This document shows positions 22,965 to 35,851 of a stretch of DNA of 64,000 bases, in pieces. The first letter of the stretch is position 1. Each line of letters begins with the position of its first letter. The translations under genes and the position numbers were made by a program. The notes beneath the pieces were generated by a model that had not been told where the DNA came from, searched no databases, and saw only the letters and a list, made by a program, of their open reading frames with translations. Origin of the DNA: Prinsepia uniflora (taxonomy: Eukaryota > Streptophyta > Magnoliopsida > Rosales > Rosaceae); NCBI GenBank assembly GCA_032719365.1, contig CM064872.1:58146891-58210890 (forward strand), read 5' to 3'.

Positions 22965-25350
22965 TGACAAGACCCATCCCGATTATCCCTCGATAGTCGT
23001 GATGAATCCTGCTCCCGTCTGACAATAATTAAAAATTACCGAAAGTAACCAAACTTATATACATACATCACACAACAAATCCCGAAAACATTGTCAGACA
23101 AGGGATAGTTAAGTTTTACAGAACAATGACGTCACAAGTTTGACTAGTCAAAGACAATACAGAGCATAGGTACTATTACAGATAGGGGTCAAATTCCTAC
23201 TCTGTAGAGTGTCTGAGTGCGCAACGGTCTATTTATTCTTTTGCCTCGCTTGCCTCGTTTCTAGCCCTCGTACCTGTGCACTGGCCTGGAGGGTGCATAA
23301 AATAATAAAGGTGTGAGTGGACAAAATAAAGTTTGATAAATACATTTACCAAAACACATTTCTTACCCTCCAGTTTTCACAAACATGCATGCATATCATA
23401 AAACACGAGTAATAATAGGAAATCAATTAAATATGTTCAGTGGATCAATCAAAACAATTTCCACAAAACCACGGGACTTATTTCCATATCTTGTTGCTTA
23501 GAGTCACGTTTATCCCTGCAACGCGTGCATATCAATAGGCTCAAGGACCGCTCAAAATCTGAGCATCCGCCGCTGTGAACACATCACCAGCCGGCAATCC
23601 AGATCTAGTGAACACATCACTTACCGATCTATGTATATCCAGCACATCTGATCTGAGTCAAGCCTCCCTCAGCTGCTCGACAAAGATCGTGCTACGTGAC
23701 CTCTTCGGGGTAAACACTTCCATCCCGAAGGCGAGCGTTATCTCCAGGGTGCACTCCGGGGAAAAACATATTTTCTCCTGAAAGCCCTAAATATCCGTAA
23801 CATATCATCATCACAAAAACCAGTGAAAAACAGTTGCATAGAAAATCAAATCACATATCGACACAGTTCTATTGGGTCCCAATCAGAAACACAATTCCAT
23901 TGGGTCCCAAGCCCAAAATATCATTTTCACGTAAATCTGTGTAACTGTAAACCCGAGTTACCACGATCACGTAAATCCATAAAATCAATCACTGACTCAT
24001 AATCCGAGTCCAAATATCATTTTCAACTTCCTGACTCATAACCCGAGTCAAAACATCATTTTCAATCCGGGCCTAACCCAAAACATCATTTGCACGCTCC
24101 TCGTAAAACGTGCCCGAAAGACTGATTAAAATAATCACAAAATCACGAGAATACCAAAAATCATCAAATTCATCAAATTCACACGTAACTCCAAGTCCGA
24201 GTCAAAATCATTATTTATTTGGGTTCTTACGCCCACAATATCATTTTTAACCAATTTCATGATTTCTCGAAAATCGTGCCAACATCTAATATAATAATCA
24301 TAAAACCGAGAAAATCGAGAAATCACCGAATCAAAACATCAATCATGTCAAATCATAGAAAATCATATAATAAAGCATTTTAAACCATATATGCATGCAT
24401 CACGGTTAGAAAACAAAGTCCACTCACACACACCGTCCCGATTGTTCAGCCTCGAGCTGTTCGTTTTCCTCCGACGTCCCGGGAATATTCTAGACTGTCA
24501 AACAAAGTGATTTAAGGTTACTAGACTATCATATTTTCCTCATATAAGAATCCCTTAATTGTCGGAATTTTATAATATTATTTTAATATAAATTAAACGT
24601 GTCGGGTACTCGGAACTACACTGAAACCATATCCGATTGATCCGAAACCAACGCGGATAGGTTCGTATCATCGAGAACATCAAGTTTCATGTTGAACACT
24701 TTGCCGGAATCCTCCCCACGCGCCTAGCACAGTACACGCTACAGTGCGTCGTTCTCGCTCGTTTGTCTGATAAACGGGTTGAAATACCCGCGATAGGATC
24801 CGATTCAAACTCCATCAATTCGACCTCAAATCGATCCGTTCTTTCAACTGATCTCATATAATCCAACTTCATTTCAGTTCTTTGAATTCAATTACCTCAA
24901 TTAAGGTCTGAAATGTCACGACTCACGATTGAACTTCGACGGGTCTCCGATACGGGTTTCACGATTTCGTCCCTAATTTTCCAATTAATTCACATGGTTA
25001 GCATCGTGAGAGTGTAAGGAACAATTTTCCATGATCAATTTCATACGAGCTTACCTCTAAGTATCTGAACTCAATGTCGATTTTTTGGCAGCCATGGCAG
25101 CGTCTGTTCTTCCTCAATTCGACACGATTTCCTCTCGTTCTTGTTGCAAAGATGTTCGTTTTGATCCTAGCAACTCAATGTAATCCTCAATTGCTCTTCT
25201 CCTGGCTCCCAAATCCGAATTCGAATTTCCCCCTAATTTCAAGAATTTTCGAACTGGTTACACCCGTCACCTCTCAGTCTCTCGAGTTCAATTTCTCTCA
25301 ATTCGGTTTCTCAATTACACAAATCAAAATGAGGCTGAGACAAATGGGTG
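22965..25350 (-). mobile_element. C-like LTR, minus strand, start truncated
   Basis: On the minus strand this LTR ends GGGATGGGTCTTGTCA, with TGTCAGAC and GGGAGCAGG just inside. Going right: acceptor-like CAG, pyrimidines and GTCCACTCAC (about 23310-23280 on the minus strand), ATGCATGC (about 23388), a variable centre, GTCCACTCAC partner (about 24418), ATGCATGC (about 24395) and a CGCG-containing module (about 24715). The LTR start (which would read ...GTTACA here) is not found. Near 25350-25450 the sequence switches to a plus-strand C-type LTR, so two related LTR pieces meet head to head. The boundary is approximate. Confidence 0.65.
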
Positions 25351-25399
25351 TTATCTGGTGTTAATTTGGTATGATTAGGACAAACCCCAATTTAGGGAA

Positions 25400-26598
25400 T
25401 TATGTCTAAAGCCATATGATTATGTTCTCCCTTAAGACCCGATTCCTTGTTTCCTGGGGTGAGAATCAGACAAAAGACAAGTCTGATCAAGTCTGTTAAT
25501 TTGCATACCCGTATGACAGAGAGTCTGGTTGCAGGGATGACACTATTCACGCGCGTGGCTTTCACGCGCAGCCGCTTGCGACGGCGCGTGAGGGCGAAGT
25601 GGTCAGTTTTCTAGGGAAGTATTCAACATGTGTTTTACTCTATGTAATGTAACTAACATTTTAGAGTTGGTTTCGAGTCAATCGGACACCCTCTCGCTAA
25701 TGTTTCGAGGGTCCGAAGATTTATATTCTGTTTTAAATTAATATTTAATTCCCAAAAGATTATGGGGAATTAATATGATGTCAATTGAGTTGTTAGTGAC
25801 CCTAAATAATGATTTTGGACAGGATTCAAGATTCCTGGCAAGTGTAGCAAATTACGGAAACGCTTGCAGCTCGGGAAACGGGCAGTTTGGACGGTGTGTG
25901 AGTGGACGTTTGTTTTATAAACCATGATGCATGCATAGTTACATGTTTTACATGATTGATTGCATAATTTTATTTTCAATGATGTCCTGATGATGTGGCA
26001 TGATTATGTGTGATTTAATGATTATTTTAATCGGTATTTCGGGCACGTTTTACGAGAAATGTGCAAATGATGTTTTGGGCTAGGTCCAGAGTCAAAAAGG
26101 TTTTAAAAATGATGTTTTGACTTCATTGGCGAGGCAATGATGATTTTTGGATTATTTTAATGTTTTCAATGTGATTTTACGGATTTACGTGTATATGGTA
26201 TTTGGGCTTGACACCCTGTTGGGAATGCTTTTGGCTTGGTTTGAAGTCATGGATATGATTGGTATGTGTGGTGGTATAGATTGTGTTTTGTGATTGTGGA
26301 TACTGGATACTGGATCATGTCCTGGATGGTGCGAGTGCAGTTCCTAGACGTGACTCGGATGTTGCGTGAGTGCAGTTCTCGAGTATGTGGTACGTCTAGA
26401 TGGTGCGTGTGCAGTTCCCAGACATGACTGATAGGACTCGGATGGTGCCTGAGTGCAGTTCCCGAGATTGGCCTACGCGTAGTGCGGATGTGACTGTGTG
26501 ACTGTTTGTATTGATTGTGGACTTGTGCATAGTGTTGTTTAATGTTAATTGTGCTTACGTACTGGTATTGAGTACGGGTTCTGGTATGTGTGTCCAGG
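25400..26598 (+). mobile_element. C-type LTR, plus strand, left part
   Basis: Follows the C-type LTR at 7676-9644: the CGCG-rich module (about 25548-25590), the conserved block 'ggtttcgagtcaatcgg' (about 25670), GTGAGTGGACG (about 25905) with ATGCATGCAT after it, and a minisatellite of 'gagtgcagttcc' units (about 26320-26480). It is interrupted at 26598 by solo LTR-B after CCAGG and continues at 31974. The beginning is not recognisable. Confidence 0.72.
26594..26598 (+). repeat. Target-site duplication CCAGG (left copy)
   Basis: CCAGG precedes the minus-strand solo LTR-B; an identical CCAGG follows at 31974-31978. Confidence 0.9.
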
Positions 26599-28122
26599 TG
26601 TCAGGACCCGTCCCAAATATCGCCACGATACCCGGGACGAACCCTGCTCCCGTCTGACAATCACACCTAAAGTACCAAGATAACCTCCATCATAACTATC
26701 AGAAGAAGGAGTAAATATATACAACTGTAAGTCAGAGCACAGTTCTACAAAATGGGCACAAAATCCTACTATGCTAGTCTCGTAACGGAAGAACGTCGTA
26801 AGCTCTATGCCTCAATATCTGCCTCAACGTTCACCCCAGCGCTATCACCACGACCTGGAGGGAAAATTTAAAACCAAAAGTGTGAGTGGACTAGAATAAC
26901 TAAAAGTTTTAAAATCAGTTTATCATCAAATCAAAGATAAGAAAAACCCACAATATTTGTTCCCTCCGTTTTGAAAAACATGCATGCCCAACTAAGAATT
27001 AGGAAATCATAACATGACACATCATAAGAAACAGAAACACTATAAAAACAGTTATAGAAATCATAGTATGTATATCGGAACCATAGCATAACCCAAGAAC
27101 GTCAAACCATCATTTTCCGATCAAACCTGCTGGACCCATCCGAGTCTTTAAACTCAACCAGGCCTCCAATATAATTCCGAGTCTTTAAACTCCCGAGTCT
27201 TTAAACTCAATGGGGGTAATATCGTAAATATCCGAGTCTTTAAACTCCCGAGTCTTTAAACTCAATCCGGGCCCGTCCCCCGTCAAATCAGTATCCGGGT
27301 CTTTAAACCCATATCCAGATCCAGCAAATCCAATCCCAATTCAGTGTAAAACCAATTCGAAATCCCTCGCCAAACTCGAATTCGAAATTCACGGTTCGAA
27401 GCACTTCCGGCGTTCAGAACCGACATTCCGAACCTAAATCCGGGAATCCATTATTATACCAAAAACCACAGGAAATCACAAATCATATTTCATAACCCAT
27501 TTATCATCATCAGAAAACATTTATAGGTTAAAATCACAAATCTGGCATCAAAACCCGAAAATCAGCTTTTCTCGTAAAACGTGTAAAATCCCGGAATATC
27601 TCGTAAAACGTGCAACATATCAACCACATATAATCATCATTAAAGAGCATAAAAACACATTTAAGAACATAAAACATCAATAAAAACAGTTAGGCATGCT
27701 CGAAAGAAAGAAAGAGTCCACTCACAGCTCAGAACGAGTCAATCGCGCTCCATGCGCTCCTCAACCGTCTCGGGTGCCTCCCGTCCTGTCAATATGCACC
27801 AAATAGGGTCACAAACACAACAAGGATACTAACCCTAATTTTCCCAATTTTTCGGGAATTTATTAATATTTTAATCCTAGACCCTAAACCGTCCGGATTC
27901 CCGAACAACCTCCTAACATCGTCTGATTCACCCGAAAACCATACCAATGAACTCCTTAGGACATTTAGAACCAAAACCATGTTGGAAGCTTGGCCGGAAT
28001 CCTCCCCACGCACCTCCACGCAACGCCCAAAGTGGCTGCGCGTGGGCCTCACGCGCCTGCTACAGTGCTCCTCCTACCTCGAGCTACCCGGTTCAACACA
28101 GTTGAACCGGCGTGACCGGTTC
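26599..28122 (-). mobile_element. Solo LTR-B, minus strand, distal part
   Basis: Reads TGTCAGGACCCGTCCC on the plus strand, the reverse of the end of the plus-strand LTR-B at 51805-54714. Shared content includes the minisatellite on GAGTTTAAAGACTCGG (about 27140-27270, reverse) and 'cttggccggaatcctccccacgc' (about 27990). It is interrupted at 28123 by solo LTR-A and resumes at 30757. No internal region of its own is present, so it is a solo LTR with duplication CCAGG. Confidence 0.92.
28118..28122 (+). repeat. Target-site duplication GGTTC (left copy)
   Basis: GGTTC directly before solo LTR-A; the second copy is at 30752-30756 directly after it. Confidence 0.92.
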
Positions 28123-30751
28123 TGACAGGACCCGTCCCAATCCCACTGGGACCACCCGGGGACGTGCCCCGCTCCCGTCTGACAATGACTCTAAACATAC
28201 CAAAATTACCCTTAAATAAAAACCGAAGACTTAAATAGATAGATAACGTACAATCACAGTGTTTAAAGTGATACTGTCAGACAAGGGAAAGTAAAATACA
28301 ACATGTGAGCACACTAGTCAGAGTACAGTTATTCGGTGCTCAACCTACCCACAAGTGGGTGTACAGGTGCACAGCTAGGCAAACTAAACCTCTGCCTCCT
28401 CCTCCGGGTCCTCCTCCTCTATTTCCGTGTCAGGGTCTGGAGGGGTCAGTAAAACAAGAGTGAGTGGGCCAAAAATAACAGTTTAGAAATCAATTTAATA
28501 ATAAAATAATCATAAGGTTTTACCCCTCCGTTTTCCAAATCTTGCATGCAGTGAAAATATAATATTATAATGAAATCATAACAAATGAACCACAATAATA
28601 ATCGTAAGGTGAAACTAACATATCAGTGCACTGTAAAACCCAACCCAAATGATGTCACGGTTCTAAGGCTACGCGTTGCCACTCAGGGTCTCACACCCGA
28701 GACTCTCTAGGTACATCAGCTCCCGGTATCCCGGTCACTGCCCGAGGTATATAAACATGCCTTCCTGAGAGTAAGTAGCCCAACGGGGGTCAACTCCACT
28801 CAGTCAGAGCCCCGTGACTACTCCAGGGTCCACCCAGGCCAACGACCCTCCCTGGAGGAGACAATATACACAGGTAGGAAAGTACAGTACAATAACAGTA
28901 TAGTTTACCCTATGTCCCCCGGACATCCCAAACAAAATCCACATATAATCCAGACGGGTCTCATGCCCAAAACATTGTAATCGCATATATAAACAGTTCA
29001 TAAGACTCATCGAAATCATAAGTGGAAATAGTAAAACAGTTTATGCATGCAAGCCTTTTATAAATCAAACAGCCCACTCACACTCGGTCCTTGCTGCTCA
29101 ACGATCTCTATAAACCTGTATTATTATTCCTGAGGGTTACTTAAGGACCCTATAATATTTAGAACAGATCCGCCTCAAAATCGCATCCCGGGCACTATTC
29201 CCGGTGCTTCAAACCCCATTTTGACTAACATAACGATCTCCGATCGACACGAAACCACCTCCATTGGATCCGTATCGTCGAAACCTTGAAAATGGTACCG
29301 GCCCCACCAAAATCACTGTTCACACGAGCCCCCACGCGCCTGGTCAACGCATGGGTCAACGCTGCTACAGTACTGCTGACGTCAGCAGTGACGTCATGCT
29401 GACGTCAGCATGCCGTCATCACTGACACTTGTCAGGTGACACATGGCATGTTCTGATTGGTCCCTGGTCTGACAATATCTGACAGGATGACATCATTATG
29501 ACGTCAGAAGTGACGTCAGCATGATGACGTCATCGTGCTACAGTATCGGGTCAGACCCGTTTGACTGGAACCGGGTCGCCGTCGACCCACTACTTGACCC
29601 GATTCAACCGTACGATTCCGGCCACCATTTTCGACGGGGTTCATCCCTATAGGGTCGTCTAGGTCTGTTCTATGGTTCTACAACCTCAAACTAGAAAGAA
29701 AACGGGAGAAAACTCACCAGTTCGTCGTTGAAACTCACGGCCAAGGTCTGATCGTCTTCTCCGGTGATCCACGCCGTCTCCGTCGTCCAAACCGGTCCTG
29801 ATCAACTCGTCTCTCACCCTAGGACATTCCTAACATCACACAATCAATTTCCTAACACTAAAACACGTTGGTTCAAAACAGAGGGGTAAAAACGGGTTCT
29901 CGGGTTTTCGACCTTACCGCCGCCGTGTCGCCGCCGCAGGCCGCGCTGTCGTCCAGTTAAGCTCCTGGGGTCCTCACGGTGCAAACTGGAGCTTCCCCCG
30001 CGTCGAGGTGGTGTGGTTGTCACGGTTTGCTTCTTGGACCCGTTTCCTTGGTGTTTCGGGTCGTGTTTTTGGACGGGATTTCGGACGGGAAAAACGGGCT
30101 GGTGGTTGCCGGTGTTGCACGGTGGTGAAGACCAGATAATGGTGGTGCTGTGGGTGGTCGTCTGGTGTGATAAGGATGGCTGGTTTGATCGCCTTGGTCG
30201 AGAGAAAATGGAGAAAGAAGCACGAGTTGTGGGGGGGCTGTATGTGTGTTTGTGTGTGTTTGGGAGAAAGACAGAGAATGATCGTGCATGAATAAGGAAA
30301 GCAGATGAAAATGAAGGGCTGGGATGCATTTGGGCAGTAGATCCAAGGGCTGGGGTTAATTGGAGGGAAAAATAAATAATATAAAAATAGATTAAATAGT
30401 GTAAGTTGCTTTATGGGAATAGTGTAGGCTTGGATGGGTGACACTTGTCACCAATCCACTGGTTTGATTTAAATATTAGGTTGGCACGGATTCCCGTAAT
30501 AAATAAATATTTTATTCCGTTGTTCTCGGTTCGTAAATTCCGCTAAAACGCTTCCTTGACCATAACTTCTTCATACGAACTCCGATTTCGGCGTGCCGCC
30601 TGTCTACGGATTCGTGACGTCCCGACCTACGTCATAGTCATGGGTCAAAGTCCAAATTGTTTCCCGGGTCAAAAGTCAAAGTTTCCCCCCTTCAGGGGCA
30701 AAATAGTCTTTTTACATTAAAATATTATTATTCTCGGTTCGGGTCGTTACA
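28123..30751 (-). mobile_element. Solo LTR-A, minus strand (2.6 kb), inside solo LTR-B
   Basis: Reverse-complement relative of the LTRs at 49215 and 59297: it opens here with TGACAGGACCCGTCCC and closes with CGGGTCGTTACA. Perfect GGTTC duplications flank it. It keeps the LTR-A landmarks in reverse: paired GCCCACTCAC-type motifs (about 28460 and 29067), a cluster of six TGACGTCA palindromes (29377-29532), a donor-like GGTAAGG (about 29920, minus) and the inverted repeat (about 30435-30460). Insertion into the LTR-B copy shows it is the younger of the two. Confidence 0.95.
29377..29532 (-). promoter_or_regulatory. Cluster of six TGACGTCA palindromes in LTR-A
   Basis: TGACGTCA occurs at 29377, 29389, 29400, 29499, 29511 and 29525. 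ACGT-core palindromes with TGACG half-sites are known binding sites of plant TGA-class bZIP factors. The same area in the two plus-strand LTR-A copies carries several more. Activity here is inferred, not shown. Confidence 0.5.
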
Positions 30752-30756
30752 GGTTC

Positions 30757-31973
30757 TCCTCCGTTCAGCCACCAATTCCGTCCAAACCAATCCCAATAGT
30801 TTCGTCCCGTCCTAAACAAGCTAACCATGTCCTAACATCGAAGAATCACGGCCCAAAACCTACCGTTCACGGCTTCGAAACAGACGGCCCGTAGCCCCTG
30901 TTTTGACCGCCGGCCGCCCAGGTCCTCCCCCGGCACGGCACCACAACCACACGACTCCTGGAACCTCCAGGAGTCTCACCCTGGCCTCCAAATCCCTCGA
31001 CTCTAAGCCCAACTCCACGACTTTCGATTTGAAGTTCACAGGAAAAACAGGGGAAAAAGTCTTACCCTTCGATTCCGTCTCCGCCGTGTGCACCGCCGTG
31101 TACCACGGTGTTCGTTGGACTCCCTGCAGCCACCTGAGACTCCTATTGGCTTGAATCAATCCACCACACGGTACAACCACCGCCACAGTCTCACGGCTTC
31201 CCTGTTTTCTCAGACTTCCGCCGAACCACCGTCGTCTCTTCGTGCACGGTTTCACCCCCAAATCACGATCAACACCTCACCCTCGTCTCACTATCACCCT
31301 CTCAATTCACTCTTCACTCACCCGTGCACTGAATCGATCAATCTCTCCCAGTTTCTTCTCCTCTGTTTTCTGTGTGTTCGAACAAATGCACGGTTTGAAA
31401 ATGTGCAAAGTGTGGCCGTGCACACTTTAGTAACCCCTGGAACCATCCAGCCCCTTGCACGTGTCCATCAATCCTTGGTCAGCACAAAATATCCCTGCCA
31501 CTTGCCCTTATCTGATTGGGCTGAGGGAAAAGACCAAAATGCCCCTCCTACACAAATTACCATTTTACCCTCACATTTTCCAGACCCGTAAATATTCCGT
31601 CCGACGTCTGATGACATCGTGCCGCATGTCGTTGTACTCAGGACGTCGAGATCTATCTAACGGTCCTCGGTCTGCGTGAAAATCACAAGTCCTCGAAAAA
31701 GTCAACATTTTCCTCAATTAGTCAAAATTACGGTAACGCCCTCAATCTTCCGAACGTCATAACTTCCTCTCCGATTGTCCGAATCAAACCTGCCACCTGT
31801 CTACGGACTCGTGACGTCCTAAACTACGTCACGGTCAAGGGTCAACAGTCATCCAATCGATAAATCGAAAAGTCAACTTTTGACCTACTATTCACAAGGG
31901 CAAAAGCGTCCGTTATATACAAAACTTTTACAAAATGACATTTATACCCTTCCCGAAGGTACGGGTTGTTACA
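30757..31973 (-). mobile_element. Solo LTR-B, minus strand, proximal part
   Basis: Resumes after the GGTTC duplication and runs to the LTR start, which reads CCTTCGGGAAGG..TGTAACA in relation to the plus-strand copy; here 'gaaggtacgggttgttaca' ends at 31973. CCAGG follows. Together with 26599-28122 it makes a full 2.7 kb LTR. Confidence 0.92.
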
Positions 31974-32359
31974 CCAGGTGAGTATGTTTTCATATGTTTT
32001 GGCTTGAGAGCCGGGATTTGATACTTGTTCATATGATTTGGCTGGAAATCCGGTGATTGTTATTCATATGTTTTACCCTATGCATGCATGGTTTGATAAC
32101 CTGGAGGGTAAATGAGATATTTTGAAATGTGTTTTTAAACGATATTATTTTTTTCCACTCAACCTTTTCCGTTTTTATGACCCTCTAGGCCGTGGCACGA
32201 CTTTCGGTGCTGATCGAGAGGTGGAGGCATGACTAGAAGTCAGTGCAGTTATCCCTGGTCTGACAGGTGCTGAAGGGTAGTTTCGAACGTCAACTCACTT
32301 GTCAGACGGGAGCAGGACTGGGCTCAGTTATCAACGTCCAGTTGGGACGGGTCCTGTCA
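31974..32359 (+). mobile_element. C-type LTR, plus strand, right end
   Basis: Begins with the second CCAGG copy and continues the C-type LTR interrupted at 26598: 'ggcttgagagccgggatttgatact', ATGCATGCATGG (about 32080), CCACTCA (about 32155), acceptor-like 'gaccctctag', GTCTGACAGGTG and CTTGTCAGAC arms, ending GGGACGGGTCCTGTCA at 32359. It is close to the matching part of the LTR ending at 9644. Confidence 0.85.
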
Positions 32360-32865
32360 CAGTTAGGTTGGGATTGTCTTTCACCATGTTGTAGGATCGT
32401 CTATGACGATAGTGTGGAGTTGTGATCGTTAGATGGTCGGATCTTGTTAAGTTCGGTTGCTATGCTACTGGGAGCTGCTGGGTTTTCTCGAACCTTAATT
32501 GAGTGATGGAACCTATTTTTACGTGATGGTCAGGAAATGCGAACCCTAGTTAAACTGACAATAGGATTGGATTGACGTCCTTACAATGTCAGGATCGCGG
32601 GGTCGGTCAGATTGTGGATTATACTGCCTTTTGCAGTTGGGTTCAGAGGAACCTTAGGGTATGATTGTGGAACCCTAAATCATAATGGATGGTTTGGAAA
32701 GGTAAACCCTAGTAGTGTTTGACGAGTTAGCGGACATAAGTACAATGGAGTTAGCTGTTGGCCTTTGTAGGAAACCCTAGTGTTGTTGTATGAGTCGGAA
32801 ATGTGAGTTAGCGAGTGGTATGGCTTTGACGACTTTTCGGAGCTAAGCCCGTCTGTTGGTCATGT
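32360..32865 (+). mobile_element. LARD-3 leader and start of internal region
   Basis: Resembles the leader of LARD-2 ('gaaccctagtta' phrases; 'gacgacttttcggag' at about 32829 equals LARD-2 about 19577). A clear PBS is not visible after the LTR end. It is interrupted at 32866 by solo LTR-D. Confidence 0.65.
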
Positions 32866-35851
32866 TGTAAAGACCCGTCCTGGAAATCGGGTTTAGATTA
32901 GTGGTTATTGATGGATTAGTAAAGTTAATCGGTGATTAGTTGGATGCGTTCGGACGGACGGTGCGAAATGATGATTTTGCCCCTTGAATTGGGTAAAAAT
33001 GTTGACTTTTCAATCGGGCGGTCAAATGGACTTTAACCGATGACCGTGACGTAGTTTGAAACGTCACGAGTTTATAGACAAGTGGCACGTCCGATTCCGA
33101 CATCCGAGGAGGAAGTTATGACGTTCGGAAGTTCGAGGGTACTTTGGTAATTTTATTGAATAGGGGAAATTTGTTGACTTTTCAAATGACATGAAATTTT
33201 CACGCATTTTGAGGACCGTTAGGAAGGTCTCGATGCCCTGAGTACAACGACAGGTGGCACATTATCATCGGACTTCAGATGAATTAGTTATGGGTCTAAA
33301 GGTACGAGGGGTATTTTAGTGTTTCTGATCCATTGGGATTTCTGTCTAGTAAGACTTGGACACCTAGCTGCTCAAGGATTGATGCCCATCCAGATTGGGA
33401 TACATGTCCCTCACTGGAAGGCCGTAGAAACCCCTCACCGCCTCGACTGTGCATTTTAAATTGGTTTACACGGTTTTGAGAGGAAAAAGAGAGACAGAGT
33501 GAAGAAGAAATCGTGTGTGTGAAGTGCCTAAGTTCAAGTTATACTCGTGTTTGAGATCAGAGGGTGTGTTTGTGTTTATATGTGTGTGTGGGTGAACAAG
33601 AAGTGAGATCGTGTGTGAGTGAGGTGAGAGACACTGAGAAATAGAAACAAGGGATCGTGCGGCTTTCTATGGATTTTTAGGTGGGTTGAGTGAAACCAGA
33701 GTTGCTTGTGTTGGTCAGTGAGCAGGAGGTGAACTAAGGAAAATGTGAGGACACAGTGGAGACCACGGCGGAGGGCTGGAAGCAAGTAAGTCAACTCGGA
33801 TGCCCTGTTTTTCCTGAAATGGTTCAAAGGTTCAAAGTAAAAATCGTTAATGTTGGGGAGTTGTTGAATGACCCTGATGACCCTTGCAATTGTGGAAGGT
33901 TATTAAGAAACGAAGGGACCCGAAACCGTGACTGGAGAGGCTAGTGGTGGCCAGGAACAGAGAGCTGAAATCTCTGGTTTTCTTCTTCGAGTTTGGGAGG
34001 AAAGAAATAGAGATTTCTTTTGTGTTTTAGTTAGGCTAATCAATCATAAATTGAAGGACGAAGCTCATAGTGAAGAAAGGATCGAGATTGGACTGAAAAT
34101 GGGTGAAAACCAGCCTCGCCAGCTCGGTTAGACTAGACCAGTCAGGACCTGTCTAAACTAGGTTGGCTGGAGGTTGACGATGATGAACAGTGCCAGCGCG
34201 TGGCTCCCATGCGCAGCCACTTTGGATGGCTCGTGGGGGCGCATGAGGCCTATTCTGGGCATGTGGTCAACATGTGATTTAATGTATTCGATGTAACGAA
34301 CATTTTAGGACTGGTTTCGAGTCGATCAAACATCATCTCGATATGTTTCGGGATGTCCGAAGGTTTTAGGGCTCAGTTAAAAATAGTTAAAAATTCGGGA
34401 AAATTACGGGGATTTAGTAGAAGCTTAACAACGTGGTTAGTGACCGTATTATGGGATTTGGACAGGTTCGGGAAAGCCGGTGATAGTGGATTAGCTGGGA
34501 ACGGCGTAAGTGCACGCGTATCGAGGCAGTAAAGAAATGGTATGTGAGTGGACTTTGCTTTCTAACTTATGATGCATGCATATATGTTTTTATATGTTTT
34601 CTATACGTGATTCTATGATTTTACTTATGATCTTGGTGGTTTACGATTTTGCACGGTTTTCGAGATATTTACGGAATAACACGTTTTACGAGAATACGAT
34701 TGATGTTGTGATTTAAACGCGATTTTAATGATTTGTTTTCGGGATTTGAAATACGATTTGATTTCAAAGATTTAAAATGGATGTTGGAAAGTGATTTCGG
34801 GCTTGAAGCCTAGTTCAGAAAAGTGGTTTTAAAGAACGTGATTTCGGGTTTTTGATTCGGATTTCAGGATGACGATTCTGGATTCGGTTTGGAACTTGAA
34901 AATGGATTTTCGGATTTGAGTTCGGAATGATTATTCTAGATGCTAGCTTACAGAATGATGGTTTCAGATTCGAATTTGAAAATGGATGATGGATATGATT
35001 CTGGATATGGATTCAGGATGCTGATTTCAGATTCGGTTTGGAATATTTCGAATTCGGATTTGGACATGGATTTAGAAATGGTTTGAAAATAATTTTGTAT
35101 TGGATTTTCTGGATCTGGTTATTGGGTTTAGAGACCCGGATATGATATGACGGGGGCGGGCCCGGATTGGGTTTAAAGACCCAGATTGAGTTTAAAGACC
35201 CGAATTGAGTTTAAAGACTCGGGAGTTTAAGGACTCAGATATTGAAATTTCCCCCATATGCCTATTGAGTTTAAAGACTCGGATTATATTGAGGCCTAGA
35301 TTGAGTTTAAAGACTCGGATAGATCCAGCAGGTTCGATGGATAGAAATGTGGTTTCAAATATGTTTTGGATTTCACTGAGATTTGATGATGATGGTTTTG
35401 GGCTGAGGCCCAGGATTTGAGAAAAGAAAAATGAGTTCGGTTTTTCTTAAATGGTTTGAATAACTTGAATATAGAATGGTTTTATGACATGGGTTTTGAT
35501 ATGCATGCATGGGTTTTTAAAAGGAGGGTATAAATGCAATGCTGTTTCCTGATAACTATTTTTGAACTTATACTTTATTTTTGTCCACTCACAGTCTTTT
35601 CATGTTTTTGATACCGTTCAGGTTGTTGCGGTGCGGGATGTTGATAGAGAGGGACAGAGACATCACACACGTGATCCACAATAGAGTCACCCTGGGAAGG
35701 TCCGGACGTTTTGAGCGGTGCGTTTGGAATCCCTTGTCCGATTACGTGTCACATGGAGGTTGGACATTGGTTTAGCCTTCATGTCATGCGTAAGTTAGAC
35801 GGGAGCAGGACTTAGCCCTTAATCCCGGGGGATTGAGGGTGGGTCCTGTCA
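32866..35851 (+). mobile_element. Solo LTR-D (3.0 kb)
   Basis: Starts TGTAAAGACCCGTCC and ends GGGTGGGTCCTGTCA. Flanking five bases are CATGT (32861-32865) and CATAT (35852-35856), a duplication with one mismatch. LARD-3 internal sequence continues on both sides in step with LARD-2, so this is a solo LTR. Landmarks: donor-like CAA/GTAAGT at 33786, CGCG-rich module about 34195-34245, GTGAGTGGAC at 34544-34553, the GAGTTTAAAGACTCGG minisatellite about 35160-35330, GTCCACTCAC at 35583-35592, and a CAG acceptor-like site at 35621. Confidence 0.82.

Noticed and set aside
25074..25364. 96-residue frame with a hydrophobic start resembling a signal peptide
   Set aside because: It lies in the minus-strand C-like LTR, has no counterpart in the other copies and no recognisable domain.
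30013..31591. Several overlapping frames of 92-167 residues in 29.8-31.6 kb
   Set aside because: They fall in the GC-rich leader parts of the solo LTR-A and LTR-B copies and overlap on both strands.
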